In this document: one piece after another, positions 5,974 through 15,742 of the stretch
How positions within the stretch are numbered: the first letter of the stretch is position 1
Layout: the number at the start of each line of letters is the position of its first letter
Assembly: GCA_027485915.1 (NCBI GenBank)
Contig: JAIXQA010000017.1
Span: 1-37,627 of the forward strand
Length of the DNA stretch: 37,627 nt
Source of the DNA: Alphaproteobacteria bacterium
GTDB taxonomy: Bacteria; Pseudomonadota; Alphaproteobacteria; Caulobacterales; Aquidulcibacteraceae
Direction of reading: 5' to 3'
Made by a program: the position numbers and the translations under genes
Notes under the pieces: model-generated
The model's database searches: none
What the model was told of the DNA's origin: nothing
What the model saw: only the letters and a program-made list of their open reading frames with translations

Positions 5974-7935
5974 ATGGTAGAAAAAGTTGAAGAAGCGCAA
6001 TCCGCAGAGACCCCCGATGCGCCACTTCTGGACTTGAACAATGCTGCGGTGAAGAAATTCATCAAAGCAGGCAAAGTGCGTGGCTGGGTCACGGTCGACG
6101 AACTCAACAAAATTCTACCGTCGGAAGATTTCACGTCCGAGCAAATCGAAGACGTGATGGCTCAATTGAGCGAAATGGGCGTCAATCTGATTGAAGCCGA
6201 GGAAGACGCCCAAGAAGAAGGTGGGGAAGTCGCCACCGTCTCTTCGTCCAATTCGGCGGTTGTCATTCAAACCGGCAACACCAAAGAGGGCCAAGACCGC
6301 ACGGACGATCCAGTCCGCATGTATTTGCGGGAAATGGGCGCGGTAGAGCTTTTGTCGCGCGAAGGCGAAATCGCGATTGCAAAGCGCATTGAGGCCGGCC
6401 GGGACGCGATGATCCGTGGTTTGTGCGAAAGCCCGCTGACCTTTGAAGCTATTATGGTGTGGCGCGACGAATTGCAGACCGGTCGCGTTCTCTTGCGCGA
6501 AATCATCGACCTTGAAGCGACCTATGGGGCAGAAAACGCCCCTCCTGTGGTTGAAGAAGAGGAAGAGGAAGAAGAAGAAGTCATCTCCAACAGCGATGAC
6601 GAAGATGATGAAGATGGCGCGCGGGCCGCTCGCGCCGCCCGTGCTGAAGCTGAAGAAGACGAAGGCGCAGCCCTTTCCATGTCGGCCATGGAAGGCGAGC
6701 TTCGCGACGGCATTATGGGCATCCTCGATACGGTTGCCGCCCATTTTGACGCCTTCCGCGCGCTGAAAGACCGCTCGCTCGACGCCCGTATTCGCGGTGT
6801 ATCCATCACCGAAGATGATATGGCCGCGATGGATGCGTTGCAGAACAGCATCATTGACGAGCTCAAAAGTCTGAAGCTCAACAATGCCCGGATCGAGGCA
6901 CTGGTTGAACAGCTCTATACAATCAACAAGCGCTCCATCGGGTTGGAAGGCAAATTGATGCGTCTAGCGGAGAGCTGTGGCATTGGCCGTCCTGATTTCG
7001 CCAAGGCCTATCAAGGCCATGAAATGGACCCAAGCTGGCTCGACAGCGTCAAGGACAAAACCAAGTCTTGGACCCGCTTTGCAGTGGATCAACGCGACCG
7101 CGTCGACGAAATCCGTCAAGAGATTTTCACCCTCGCACAAGAGACCGGTGTGCCGATCGACGAATTCCGCCGCATCGTGCAAACCGTGCAAAAAGGTGAG
7201 CGCGAAGCCCGTCAAGCCAAGAAGGAAATGGTGGAAGCTAACCTTCGCTTGGTGATCTCGATTGCCAAGAAATACACCAACCGCGGCTTGCAATTCCTCG
7301 ACCTCATTCAAGAGGGCAATATTGGCCTGATGAAAGCGGTCGATAAGTTCGAATATCGGCGGGGCTATAAATTTTCGACCTATGCGACTTGGTGGATTCG
7401 TCAGGCGATTACCCGCTCCATCGCCGACCAAGCGCGCACCATTCGTATCCCAGTTCATATGATCGAGACGATCAATAAGCTGGTGCGCACCTCACGTCAG
7501 ATGCTGCATGAGATTGGTCGCGAACCAACGCCAGAGGAATTGGCCGAAAAACTGGGCCTGCCTTTGGAAAAAGTCCGCAAAGTCATGAAGATCGCTAAAG
7601 AGCCGATCAGTCTGGAGACGCCAATTGGCGACGAGGAAGACAGCCATCTGGGCGACTTCATCGAAGACAAAAATGCGATCCTGCCAGTGGAAGCGGCCAT
7701 TCAGTCGAATTTGCGCGAAACCACGACGCGGGTATTGGCCAGTCTGACGCCTCGGGAAGAGCGCGTGCTGCGTATGCGATTTGGTATTGGCATGAACACC
7801 GACCACACGCTGGAAGAAGTTGGCCAACAATTCAGCGTAACCCGCGAGCGCATCCGCCAGATCGAAGCCAAAGCCTTGCGCAAGCTCAAGCATCCCTCGC
7901 GGTCGCGGAAACTGCGTAGCTTCTTGGATAACTAA
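5974..7935 (+). CDS. rpoD: RNA polymerase sigma factor RpoD (sigma-70)
   Basis: This 653-aa primary sigma factor directs RNA polymerase to housekeeping promoters. In order: region 1.1 (N-terminal 80 residues), region 1.2 with [21 protein letters not shown], a non-conserved insert with a run of about nine glutamates and an acidic tract (about 192-232), region 2 ([20 protein letters not shown] and [19 protein letters not shown]), region 3, and region 4 ending in the helix-turn-helix [20 protein letters not shown] with the terminal FLDN. The length agrees with alphaproteobacterial RpoD. ATG 5974 is chosen because AGAGGCGG lies just upstream and MVEKVEEAQ is a plausible start; an in-frame ATG at 5947 has no ribosome site. 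It lies 222 bases downstream of dnaG. Confidence 0.97.
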   Translation: MVEKVEEAQSAETPDAPLLDLNNAAVKKFIKAGKVRGWVTVDELNKILPSEDFTSEQIEDVMAQLSEMGVNLIEAEEDAQEEGGEVATVSSSNSAVVIQTGNTKEGQDRTDDPVRMYLREMGAVELLSREGEIAIAKRIEAGRDAMIRGLCESPLTFEAIMVWRDELQTGRVLLREIIDLEATYGAENAPPVVEEEEEEEEEVISNSDDEDDEDGARAARAARAEAEEDEGAALSMSAMEGELRDGIMGILDTVAAHFDAFRALKDRSLDARIRGVSITEDDMAAMDALQNSIIDELKSLKLNNARIEALVEQLYTINKRSIGLEGKLMRLAESCGIGRPDFAKAYQGHEMDPSWLDSVKDKTKSWTRFAVDQRDRVDEIRQEIFTLAQETGVPIDEFRRIVQTVQKGEREARQAKKEMVEANLRLVISIAKKYTNRGLQFLDLIQEGNIGLMKAVDKFEYRRGYKFSTYATWWIRQAITRSIADQARTIRIPVHMIETINKLVRTSRQMLHEIGREPTPEELAEKLGLPLEKVRKVMKIAKEPISLETPIGDEEDSHLGDFIEDKNAILPVEAAIQSNLRETTTRVLASLTPREERVLRMRFGIGMNTDHTLEEVGQQFSVTRERIRQIEAKALRKLKHPSRSRKLRSFLDN

Positions 7936-7945
7936 AACCAAGGGG

Positions 7946-8037
7946 TGTCATTCCCGATGGCGTCAGCCAGTCGGGGATCTAGTGCCGCAAACTCGCTGAG
8001 GTCCCCGCTCTTCGCTTGCGCTTCGGCGGGGATGACA
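7946..8037 (+). repeat. Dispersed repeat, copy B, with terminal inverted repeats
   Basis: TGTCATTCCCG (7946-7956) and CGGGGATGACA (8027-8037) are 11-base terminal inverted repeats with one mismatch. Inside, an inner hairpin TCCCCGC/GCGGGGA closes the right half, which matches 1778-1832. The 92-bp unit has the look of a small non-autonomous repeat (REP or MITE-like). It lies 11 bases after the rpoD stop. Confidence 0.65.
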
Positions 8038-8221
8038 TCGTGGGGGCATGCTTTTTATCTAGAAGCCTTTTGGTCATCCGTCCGGCCTCCCAAACCGCAA
8101 TTGAAATTGTTTCTGCGATATCTGGGCAGTCACGGGTCCATTTTCTTTGAAAACCGATCGGTTGTGGCGCAGCGAAGCTGCAGACTTGACGACCCAGATG
8201 TCACAGCCATCCTTTATTCTT

Positions 8222-8253
8222 CATTTTGGTGGAACCCAGATTCCACCAAAATG
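8222..8253. repeat. Perfect 13-bp palindrome
   Basis: CATTTTGGTGGAA (8222-8234) and TTCCACCAAAATG (8241-8253) are exact inverted repeats around a CCCAGA loop. No T-tract follows on either strand. It could be an operator for the gene at 8441 or a further repeat-family hairpin; no second copy was seen in the window. Confidence 0.6.
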
Positions 8254-8440
8254 GGTCCAGATTACGAGGCGCTATGCCCAGCGCCCTCATAATGCACCGA
8301 CAAATTCGGATAGTTTGCGATTGTTGGCACCCCGTGGTGGTTCAGCGGCCGACAGTCCTGTCAACGCAATCCTAGGATTTATGTGATAACGATCGCGTGA
8401 AATTCAGCGCGCCCACCGCCTTGTAGGACCGGAGCCCACC

Positions 8441-9574
8441 TTGAAAGTAACCACCATCTCTGCCGCAGCGTTGGGCGAGGCCCAGATTGCGCGTTGGGCT
8501 GCCCTACAAGCAGAGACGAAAGAGTTTGGGTCGCCTTTGGTAGGCCCCTATTTTGCACAATTAGTCCATCGCCATCGTGGCGATGTCGACATTGCGATTG
8601 CCGAACATGAAGGGCGCGACGTCGCCTTCTTTGCGTTTCACAAAGTGGGGCACGGATATGCCCGGCCAGTCGGTGCGCCGTTTTCTGATTATCAAGCCGT
8701 GGTTAGCGAACCAGGCCTCAAGCTCAATGGGACTCAGTTCCTTGCTGCAGCGGGGATTGAACGTATGGCTGTCTCTGGTCTGATGGACCCGCACGGTCTG
8801 TTCGCGGAGGCAGTTCTTGAACCAACCTTGGGCTTTCGCATCAGCGTCAAAGACGGTGGTGCAGTCAAGATGGAGCGCCTGCGCCAAGCCAATCCCAAAT
8901 GGGCCAAAAACTTGCGCCGTCTGGCTAGTAAAATGGACCGCGAATTAGGACCGATCCGCTTTGTGGCTGGCGATCAGGACCCTGTCGCGTTAGAAGCGAT
9001 ACTGCAGCTTAAGATCGATCAATATCACGAGTCCGGACTGACCGATGTGCTACGCCCCGCTTGGGTGAAAGCGATGATGCAGGACTTGTTTTCGAACACT
9101 GATCCCGCTTTTGGTGGCTGTTTGATCACGCTTTATGCGGGCGACTACTTAGTATCTGGTCAATTTGGCGTGCGCCAAGGTGGCTGGTTTCATCCTTGGA
9201 TCGCCTCGTCCTGCCCAAAAGCCCATCCTTATTCGCCAGGCATTGTTTTTCTTAGCCAAATGATCCGCTCTGCCGAGGAAATTGGCATAGAGACTATTGA
9301 TCTGGCGCAGGGCCATAGCCACTATAAATCACAATTTTCCCGCAACCCAGTGACGGTCCAGACTGGTCAAATTGGTCTGCGCGCACGCCCTACTGCTGCT
9401 TCTCAAAAAGGCGCGCTTGGCTTGATCCAACAACGCCTTGACTTAATTGCCAGCCTAGAGCCTGACTTGGCAGGGCGTTTGCATGCGGGTTGGGCTGCGG
9501 TAACTTCCGCGCCGCGTCGTCTCATTGCGCGCGGCAAAGCGCAACAAACTGATAGAGTGTCGGCTGATGACTAA
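8441..9574 (+). CDS. GNAT/BioF2-type acyltransferase, HfsK/FemAB-like
   Basis: This 377-aa protein fits the GNAT-like acetyltransferase group (BioF2/CelD-like, FemAB-related) used in polysaccharide or envelope modification. The pattern is an N-terminal half with SPLVGPYFAQLVHRHRGDVDIAIAE, a central KMERLRQANPKWAKNLRR segment, and a C-terminal acyltransferase core with HPWIASSCP, IDLAQGHSHYKSQFSRNPV. The Caulobacter holdfast enzyme HfsK belongs to this class, and orthology is possible but unproven. The start is TTG at 8441, supported by GGAG six bases upstream; the next in-frame ATG is far inside the domain. It overlaps the cupin-like gene by 8 bases, indicating translational coupling. Confidence 0.8.
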   Translation: MKVTTISAAALGEAQIARWAALQAETKEFGSPLVGPYFAQLVHRHRGDVDIAIAEHEGRDVAFFAFHKVGHGYARPVGAPFSDYQAVVSEPGLKLNGTQFLAAAGIERMAVSGLMDPHGLFAEAVLEPTLGFRISVKDGGAVKMERLRQANPKWAKNLRRLASKMDRELGPIRFVAGDQDPVALEAILQLKIDQYHESGLTDVLRPAWVKAMMQDLFSNTDPAFGGCLITLYAGDYLVSGQFGVRQGGWFHPWIASSCPKAHPYSPGIVFLSQMIRSAEEIGIETIDLAQGHSHYKSQFSRNPVTVQTGQIGLRARPTAASQKGALGLIQQRLDLIASLEPDLAGRLHAGWAAVTSAPRRLIARGKAQQTDRVSADD

Positions 9575-10496
9575 ACCTAATTCGATTGTTTCCTGGCCAG
9601 CGGACGTGTCGCAGCGCTTTGGGCGCGAAACCTTGGTCGTGCCACATAATTTGCACACGCGCCCGATGTTTTCGGATGAGGGTCTGATCAAGTTGCTGGA
9701 CTCTTATCCCCGTGACAAGCTGGGCGTCTTCACCATGGGGCATGATCCTGTAGATTGGCAGTCTTGGCGCGTGGGCCAAGCTGGCGACATGGGTGGCGCT
9801 GAGCTGATGCAAGCGGTGGAAGATGGCCGCATTTGGCTGAACCTGCGCGCGGCAAATCACCATCTGCCCGACTATGCCGCCTTGTGTGATGAAATTTTCC
9901 GCGACAAGGAAGATCAAGTCTCTGGCCTAAAAACAATGAAGCGAGACCTTGGGGTGCTGATTTCCTCGCCGAATGCGCAAGTCTTTTATCACCTTGATTC
10001 TCCGCTCGTCTCGCTCTGGCAAATTCGTGGCACCAAGCATGTACGCGTCTATCCGCCTAAAGCGCCTTACGCACGTCCTGAACAGATTGAAGCTGTCGTA
10101 CTGCGGGAAACCGACGAACAGATCCCATTTGACTTGGCTTGGGACCAAGATGCGCAAGATGTGACATTAGAGCCTGGCATGATGGTGACTTGGGCGCAAA
10201 ATGCCCCACACCGCATCGTGAACGGGCCGATGGTCAATGTCTCGCTGTCGGTTGAGTTTATGACCCCGGCTGCTCTTTTGCGGGCCAATGTTATCTATGC
10301 CAATGGTGTGTTGCGGCGAAGGTTGCGGTTGCAGCCGGAGATCCAGGCAGGTCTTGATCCACGAGCTTTGGGCAAGCTGGTCTTGGCGCGAGCCTTTAAG
10401 GCCATCCAAATCCAAAAGGCGCACGAACATAAACTGGTGCCGAGCTTTGACTTGCGTGAGGCCATTCCGGGCGCACGCGAAAAAGTCGACGCTTAA
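9567..10496 (+). CDS. Cupin-like (JmjC-type fold) protein
   Basis: This 309-aa protein has a cupin/JmjC-like core. YHLDSPLVSLWQIRGTKHVRVYPP carries a metal-type HxD pair, and a second histidine follows about 80 residues later in NAPHRIVNG, in a strand pattern ending NVSLSVEFMTPA. This HxD...H arrangement is that of Fe(II)/2-oxoglutarate enzymes, so an oxygenase role is possible. The substrate is unknown. The start at 9567 overlaps the end of the acyltransferase gene by 8 bases; an in-frame start at 9525 is less likely. Coupling to the acyltransferase suggests joint action, perhaps on a surface glycan or lipid. The minus-strand esterase gene ends 6 bases beyond its stop. Confidence 0.75.
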   Translation: MTKPNSIVSWPADVSQRFGRETLVVPHNLHTRPMFSDEGLIKLLDSYPRDKLGVFTMGHDPVDWQSWRVGQAGDMGGAELMQAVEDGRIWLNLRAANHHLPDYAALCDEIFRDKEDQVSGLKTMKRDLGVLISSPNAQVFYHLDSPLVSLWQIRGTKHVRVYPPKAPYARPEQIEAVVLRETDEQIPFDLAWDQDAQDVTLEPGMMVTWAQNAPHRIVNGPMVNVSLSVEFMTPAALLRANVIYANGVLRRRLRLQPEIQAGLDPRALGKLVLARAFKAIQIQKAHEHKLVPSFDLREAIPGAREKVDA

Positions 10497-10502
10497 ACTC
10501 GA

Positions 10503-11420
10503 CTACCTGTCTGTCAGGAAGCGATAGGCCGTTTCAAACTCGCTGGCCCAAAACCCCTCAGAGTGGGTGCCCTCGTCGACAATGCGTGAGAGCACCTCAC
10601 GGCCTGGCCGATAGCCAACGGCGATCAGGGCGGCCACCATGGCCGGCTGATCTTTGGCAAAAATACCCTTAGGCTCATCGCCGACGCGCTCATCACGTCC
10701 GCTGACCAGAAAGACACGCGCACCGCGCCGATAGGGCTTCTTGGTACGCGCTATTTGATCTAAGCGCGGTTCTAGCCACAAGGGTGTTGAGAAAGCCCCG
10801 ATGCGGCCAAATACATCTGGCCGCATCATCCCTGCATAAAGCGCCAAAGTGGCACCAGAGCTTGCCCCCATGATGAGAGTTGAGTTTGGCCCAGCGAGGG
10901 TGCGAAACCGGCGATCTATCAGTGGCTTTAGCGTGTCGATCAGAAAGCTGAGATAAGCATCGGCCTGACCCGGAAGCCCGGACCAAGGCAAGCGGGGATG
11001 ATATTCTGCCGTGCGGTTCACCCCACCATTGTCGATCCCCACCACGATCGCGCCTGTGCCGCCCGAGGCCGCGAGCCGATTGAGGGTCTCGTCGATTTGC
11101 CATTCGCCAGCATAAGAAGTTGCGCGGTCAAACAGGTTTTGACCGTCCTGCATGTAGATCACAGGATAGCGACGGCGCGTGCTTTGATAATCGGGCGGCA
11201 GATAGAGCCAGATCCGTCGGCTACGCCCGAGGCTGGGCATCGCCATCGCCTCGTCCAGAATGGTCACATTGGCGCTGCGGGTGCTGTTATTTGTTTGCGC
11301 AAATGCAATCGATGGCATGGCGATAAAAGCGGCAAGACCACCTCCGATGGCCTGCCGTCGGCAGGGCTTATCAACGTAAGTTGATCCATGTGGCCTGTGT
11401 TTCATTTGGTAGATCGCCAT
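10503..11420 (-). CDS. Exported esterase of the EstD/Fes-like alpha/beta-hydrolase family
   Basis: This 305-aa protein has an export signal with a paired arginine, RRQAIGGGLAAFIAMPSIAFA, possibly Tat-type. The mature part is an alpha/beta hydrolase of the putative esterase family related to enterochelin esterase and esterase D. It contains RRIWLYLPPDYQ, YPVIYMQDGQNLFD, the nucleophile elbow MGASSGATLALY with its serine, an acidic SGRDER segment, and GTHSEGFW supplying the histidine. It should hydrolyse small esters in the periplasm; the substrate is unknown. The start at 11420 has AGGA touching the ATG; an alternative ATG at 11405 still keeps the signal. Transcription is convergent with the cupin-like gene. 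Confidence 0.85.
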   Translation of the reverse strand: MAIYQMKHRPHGSTYVDKPCRRQAIGGGLAAFIAMPSIAFAQTNNSTRSANVTILDEAMAMPSLGRSRRIWLYLPPDYQSTRRRYPVIYMQDGQNLFDRATSYAGEWQIDETLNRLAASGGTGAIVVGIDNGGVNRTAEYHPRLPWSGLPGQADAYLSFLIDTLKPLIDRRFRTLAGPNSTLIMGASSGATLALYAGMMRPDVFGRIGAFSTPLWLEPRLDQIARTKKPYRRGARVFLVSGRDERVGDEPKGIFAKDQPAMVAALIAVGYRPGREVLSRIVDEGTHSEGFWASEFETAYRFLTDR

Positions 11421-11607
11421 TCCTGTGCTAGTTACTCGCCTGATCGACGAAACTGGTACTGCCGTCGCATGGTCCTTTTTGCCCGCTTTTGCAAGAAGAG
11501 CATGCCTGCTTCCATTGTTCTAAGACGCCGAATGCTGTGCCGGATAACGCACGGTCACTATGGCTGTAAGCATGCGACGCGGCCAAACTATGAGAAAGGG
11601 TCCCACG

Positions 11608-11811
11608 ATGGCGACCGGAGTTGTTAAGTGGTTCAACGCAACCAAGGGCTATGGCTTTATTCAACCTGATGCAGGTGGCGGCGACGTGTTTGTGCACATT
11701 AGCGCGGTTGAACAGTCTGGCCTGAACGGCCTGAATGACGGCCAAAAAGTCAGCTTCGAACTGAAGACCGAGCGTGGCAAGACCGCAGCAACGGAATTGC
11801 AATTGATCTAA
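11608..11811 (+). CDS. Cold-shock protein, CspA family
   Basis: This is a 67-aa single cold-shock domain, an OB-fold RNA/DNA chaperone that melts secondary structure in mRNA. RNP1 (KGYGFIQ) and RNP2 (DVFVHISAV) are both present, starting from TGVVKWFNATKGYGF. ATG 11608 is chosen because the domain begins there and AAGGG lies 7 bases upstream; longer frames from 11560 or 11590 would add unrelated residues. The 187 bases before it are unusually long for this window and could hold a structured 5' leader, as in other csp genes, but no specific fold was identified. It ends at a strong terminator. Confidence 0.95.
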   Translation: MATGVVKWFNATKGYGFIQPDAGGGDVFVHISAVEQSGLNGLNDGQKVSFELKTERGKTAATELQLI

Positions 11812-11835
11812 TCAAATTGCAGATAAACATCTCAA

Positions 11836-11864
11836 GGGCAGAGACTGGGGTCTCTGCCCTTTTT
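11836..11864 (+). terminator. Intrinsic terminator of the cold-shock gene
   Basis: A perfect 10-bp stem, GGGCAGAGAC (11836-11845) with GTCTCTGCCC (11850-11859), has loop TGGG and is followed by TTTTT. It lies 24 bases after the stop codon. Confidence 0.92.
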
Positions 11865-11876
11865 GCTGTCGGGCCC

Positions 11877-12296
11877 TTAGTCCTCACCCACGCGGCCACG
11901 AAGTTTTTTCACCGTCGAGCGTATGGCTTTGCCTTCAAGCCGCTTCTCGCGCGCTGCCCGGCTTGGCCGAGTCTTTTTGCGGGGTGGCGGGGGTGGAACA
12001 CTGGCGCGGTCAATGAGAGCTTGGAGCCGCTCGCGTGCATCTTGACGATTGCGTTCTTGGGTTCGAAACGTCTGGGCCAACAGCACAATGACCCCGTCCT
12101 TGGTCGCCCGTGATCCTGCAAGCTTAATCAGGCGGTCGCGCACATCTTCGGGGAATGACAGGCTAGCTGCCGCATCAAAGCGCAATTCAACAGCTGTCGA
12201 CACCTTGTTGACGTTCTGGCCGCCGGGGCCCGAAGCGCGCACAAAGCTTTCGCTGATTTCGTCCTCATCAAAGGGATAAAGGGTCGGTGGGGTCAT
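11877..12296 (-). CDS. arfB: Alternative ribosome-rescue peptidyl-tRNA hydrolase ArfB
   Basis: This 139-aa protein is ArfB (YaeJ), which enters stalled ribosomes lacking mRNA in the A site and releases the nascent chain. The catalytic GGQ is at residues 25-27 in ASGPGGQNVNKVST, as in class I release factors, but no codon-recognition domain is present. The C-terminus is a proline-rich hinge followed by a basic tail (RKKTRPSRAAREKRLEGK), which in the family threads into the mRNA tunnel. Length is normal. It follows the TIGR02466-type gene on the same strand after 9 bases and is probably co-transcribed with it. Confidence 0.93.
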   Translation of the reverse strand: MTPPTLYPFDEDEISESFVRASGPGGQNVNKVSTAVELRFDAAASLSFPEDVRDRLIKLAGSRATKDGVIVLLAQTFRTQERNRQDARERLQALIDRASVPPPPPRKKTRPSRAAREKRLEGKAIRSTVKKLRGRVGED

Positions 12297-12305
12297 GGGC
12301 AGACC

Positions 12306-12926
12306 CTAGACCCACGCATAATTGAAACTGATCGACACCCGCTTTGATTTCGCCCGATTAAGCACCACTTCATGGCGCAACCAACTCTCCCACAAAATCA
12401 CTTCGCCAATCTGTGGTGTCAGAAACACAAAGGGTTGTAAGTCTTGGGCCGCCTCGGGCAGGCGTGTTGGGGCGGCCATCATCATGGCAAGACGCGGGTC
12501 TTCGAGTTTGAGAGCTGAGGCCCCATCCGGCAGCGTGACATAAAACGTGCCCGAGATGACGCTGTGTGGGTGGATATGGCCCGTATGGACCCCGCCCGGC
12601 GGCAGCACATTGACCCAGAGGCTATCAAGCTTCAACTTGCCGCCCGCCAGATCAAAGCCAACCTCTTGCGCAAAGGCCGCAGCATGTTTGTCGAGCAGGC
12701 GCTTGAGCTCGCCAAAGGCACTGATCCGGGTCGGTAGATCATTCAGCGAGGCATAGGAAGTATAGCCCTTATAGCCATTCTCCCGGCACCAACGCCGGCC
12801 CGCCGCGTCCTCTTGCTCCAGCATATCGCACGCTTCAGCCAAGTCTTGCTGCAACCCCTCTGGCGCGCGCCCACCAAGAGGGGCACGATAAAGCCGCGTT
12901 ACGAAAAGGGAGAGCGTCAGAGCCAT
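12306..12926 (-). CDS. TIGR02466-type putative 2-oxoglutarate/Fe(II) oxygenase
   Basis: This 206-aa protein resembles the TIGR02466 family, putative 2OG-Fe(II) oxygenases often found in marine bacteria and phages. The metal-binding pattern is visible: SLWVNVLPPGGVHTGHIHPHSVISG, whose histidines include the HxH pair, then WESWLRHEV about 70 residues later supplying the distal His, and an arginine in KSKRVSISFN that would bind 2-oxoglutarate. The substrate is unknown. ATG 12926 is chosen, with AGGATAAGAG upstream; the longer frame from 12974 adds residues absent from the family. It sits 9 bases upstream of arfB. An unrelated small gene diverges on the other side. Confidence 0.8.
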   Translation of the reverse strand: MALTLSLFVTRLYRAPLGGRAPEGLQQDLAEACDMLEQEDAAGRRWCRENGYKGYTSYASLNDLPTRISAFGELKRLLDKHAAAFAQEVGFDLAGGKLKLDSLWVNVLPPGGVHTGHIHPHSVISGTFYVTLPDGASALKLEDPRLAMMMAAPTRLPEAAQDLQPFVFLTPQIGEVILWESWLRHEVVLNRAKSKRVSISFNYAWV

Positions 12927-13023
12927 GGCCGCTCTTATCCTGAACAGGCCTGGAAGGGAAGTTTGGCATGGCAAGTAACGCGGGCGGAGCTCAAGCTTGT
13001 CTCTGACGGGGTAAAAGCACCGA

Positions 13024-13326
13024 ATGGCAACATCGGCGCGACCGATGGGCGCAATTGGGCAAACTTACTCTGCGTTAAATGGATTAGATGAGCCATTCTG
13101 GAGGGACCCGTTAGAAGCCGAAATCAACGCGCTTGAAGCCAATCCGCCAAAGCCGCCAACGGCGGCAAGCCCAATCGTTGTGTTCTTTGGCGGCCAAGTC
13201 GAAGGTTGGTTCTCCAGCTTTGAGGAAGCTTATAGCTGGAGGAGCGGCCGTTTGCCTTCTAACCAGTATTTCGTTCGCGATGTGAGTGCAGAACCCCCAT
13301 TTTTGCCTTTGTTATTGGCAAGGTAA
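13024..13326 (+). CDS. Small hypothetical protein
   Basis: This 100-aa protein has no confident family. Its second half (IVVFFGGQVEGWFSSFEEAYSW, then QYFVRDV) follows a pattern seen in small bacterial proteins where a short hydrophobic strand and GG lead into a FDTYEEAY-like helix and a PFLVRQI-like strand. The first 45 residues are polar and proline-rich. A start at 13024 has GGGG about 10 bases upstream; residue 8 is another methionine. It lies between a divergent oxygenase gene and a convergent aminotransferase gene, ending 17 bases from the latter. It is probably real but of unknown function. Confidence 0.5.
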   Translation: MATSARPMGAIGQTYSALNGLDEPFWRDPLEAEINALEANPPKPPTAASPIVVFFGGQVEGWFSSFEEAYSWRSGRLPSNQYFVRDVSAEPPFLPLLLAR

Positions 13327-13343
13327 GCGGAGCCCCCCAAATC

Positions 13344-14633
<1,290 letters not shown>

Positions 14634-15578
14634 TCAGCATGAGCGCTCCGCGGCGCGGGCTAGCCTGTCGGCAATGGCCTCGCCAAGGCCCGTCACCGGC
14701 ACCGGGGCTACACCTATGGCCTTGGGGTTCAGGGCGTCAGCAGCGCGCAGCATGGCAAATAGCTGCGCTGCGGCTTCTGCAAGATTACCGGCTGGCGACA
14801 GGTTGAAGTCCGCCGCGTCATAGCCCGGACCAAAGCCGATTAGGACTTCACCTGGATTGGCGCTCACCGCGTTCAAGCGAACAGGCGCGCGTGGCGCATA
14901 ATGGCGCAGCACCATGCCGGGCGAAGCCGGGGCTGCCTTGGCATGGGCATCCGGGGACAAAAGAGGGCCAGCAACCGCCTCCAGAGCTTGCCGGCTTAAG
15001 CCGCCAAGGCGCAATAGGGTTGCTTGGTTGCCAGAAACCGCGACCACGGCACTTTCCAAGCCAACCCTACTTGGTCCACCATCGAGCACCAGGGCCAGCC
15101 TATCGCCAAACTCCTCGCGCACATGGGCAGCGGTTGTTGGTGAGGGTCTGCCGGACATGTTGGCTGAAGGTGCCGCGACAGGCTTTCCAAACGCTAGCAA
15201 TACCTGTTGCATCAAGGGGTGAGCAGGCACGCGAACCGCAATCGTATCCAACCCTGCACCCGCCAAGTCGCATACTACGCAATCAGGCTGGCGTGGCAAA
15301 ACAAGGCTCAAAGGCCCTGGCCAAAAGGCCTCTGCCAGCTTTCTGGCCAGCGGTGAAAACACGCCGAGCGACTCTGCTGCCTCAAGAGTTGCAACATGCG
15401 AGATCAGTGGGTTGAAATGTGGGCGACCCTTGGCGGCAAATATTTTGGCGACGGCCCCTGCATTGGTGGCGTCAGCCCCCAGCCCATAGACGGTCTCGGT
15501 GGGCAGGCCAACTAAGTCGCCGCCCGCAAGGGCGCGGGCCGCTTTTGAGATTTCGAGCTCTAATGGCGTTTGGTCCAT
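14634..15578 (-). CDS. Threonylcarbamoyl-AMP synthase (Sua5/TsaC)
   Basis: This 314-aa enzyme makes threonylcarbamoyl-AMP from threonine, bicarbonate and ATP for the t6A tRNA modification at position 37. The YrdC domain is clear: GGDLVGLPTETVYGLGADA and AAKGRPHFNPLISHV, with PSANMSGRPSPTTAAHV further on. A linker containing SPGMVLRHYAPRAPV leads into the C-terminal Sua5 domain, so this is the long two-domain form. ATG 15578 is chosen because AGGA lies 6 bases upstream; the in-frame GTG at 15644 adds 22 residues and lacks a good site. It is divergent from the secreted NTF2-like gene. Confidence 0.93.
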   Translation of the reverse strand: MDQTPLELEISKAARALAGGDLVGLPTETVYGLGADATNAGAVAKIFAAKGRPHFNPLISHVATLEAAESLGVFSPLARKLAEAFWPGPLSLVLPRQPDCVVCDLAGAGLDTIAVRVPAHPLMQQVLLAFGKPVAAPSANMSGRPSPTTAAHVREEFGDRLALVLDGGPSRVGLESAVVAVSGNQATLLRLGGLSRQALEAVAGPLLSPDAHAKAAPASPGMVLRHYAPRAPVRLNAVSANPGEVLIGFGPGYDAADFNLSPAGNLAEAAAQLFAMLRAADALNPKAIGVAPVPVTGLGEAIADRLARAAERSC

Positions 15579-15742
15579 GGGCTGTCCTGTGACAGCTTGG
15601 GCCAGAAAGTCAAAATGGCTGCGCAGCGCGCGCAATTCGATCACGAAAAGGTAACGCTCTCATCAACTTGACTAAACCGACCTTGTGACCCTTGCACGGC
15701 ACCGACATATGCACCCCGACAGCACTAATGGAGGTCGTCAAC

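Larger units (their letters stand above)
7936..8440. other. 500-base gene-free stretch after rpoD
   Basis: No gene is supportable. It contains the TIR-bounded repeat at 7946-8037 (which may also act as an rpoD transcription end), a small TTTTC-TTT-GAAAA hairpin near 8142, and the 13-bp palindrome at 8222-8253. No tRNA or known small-RNA fold was recognised. The last 10 bases hold the ribosome site of the next gene. Confidence 0.5.

Noticed and set aside
6115-6744. Long minus-strand open frame inside rpoD
   Set aside because: It mirrors the acidic insert and region 1 of rpoD; the protein has no family character and no ribosome site. A shadow frame.
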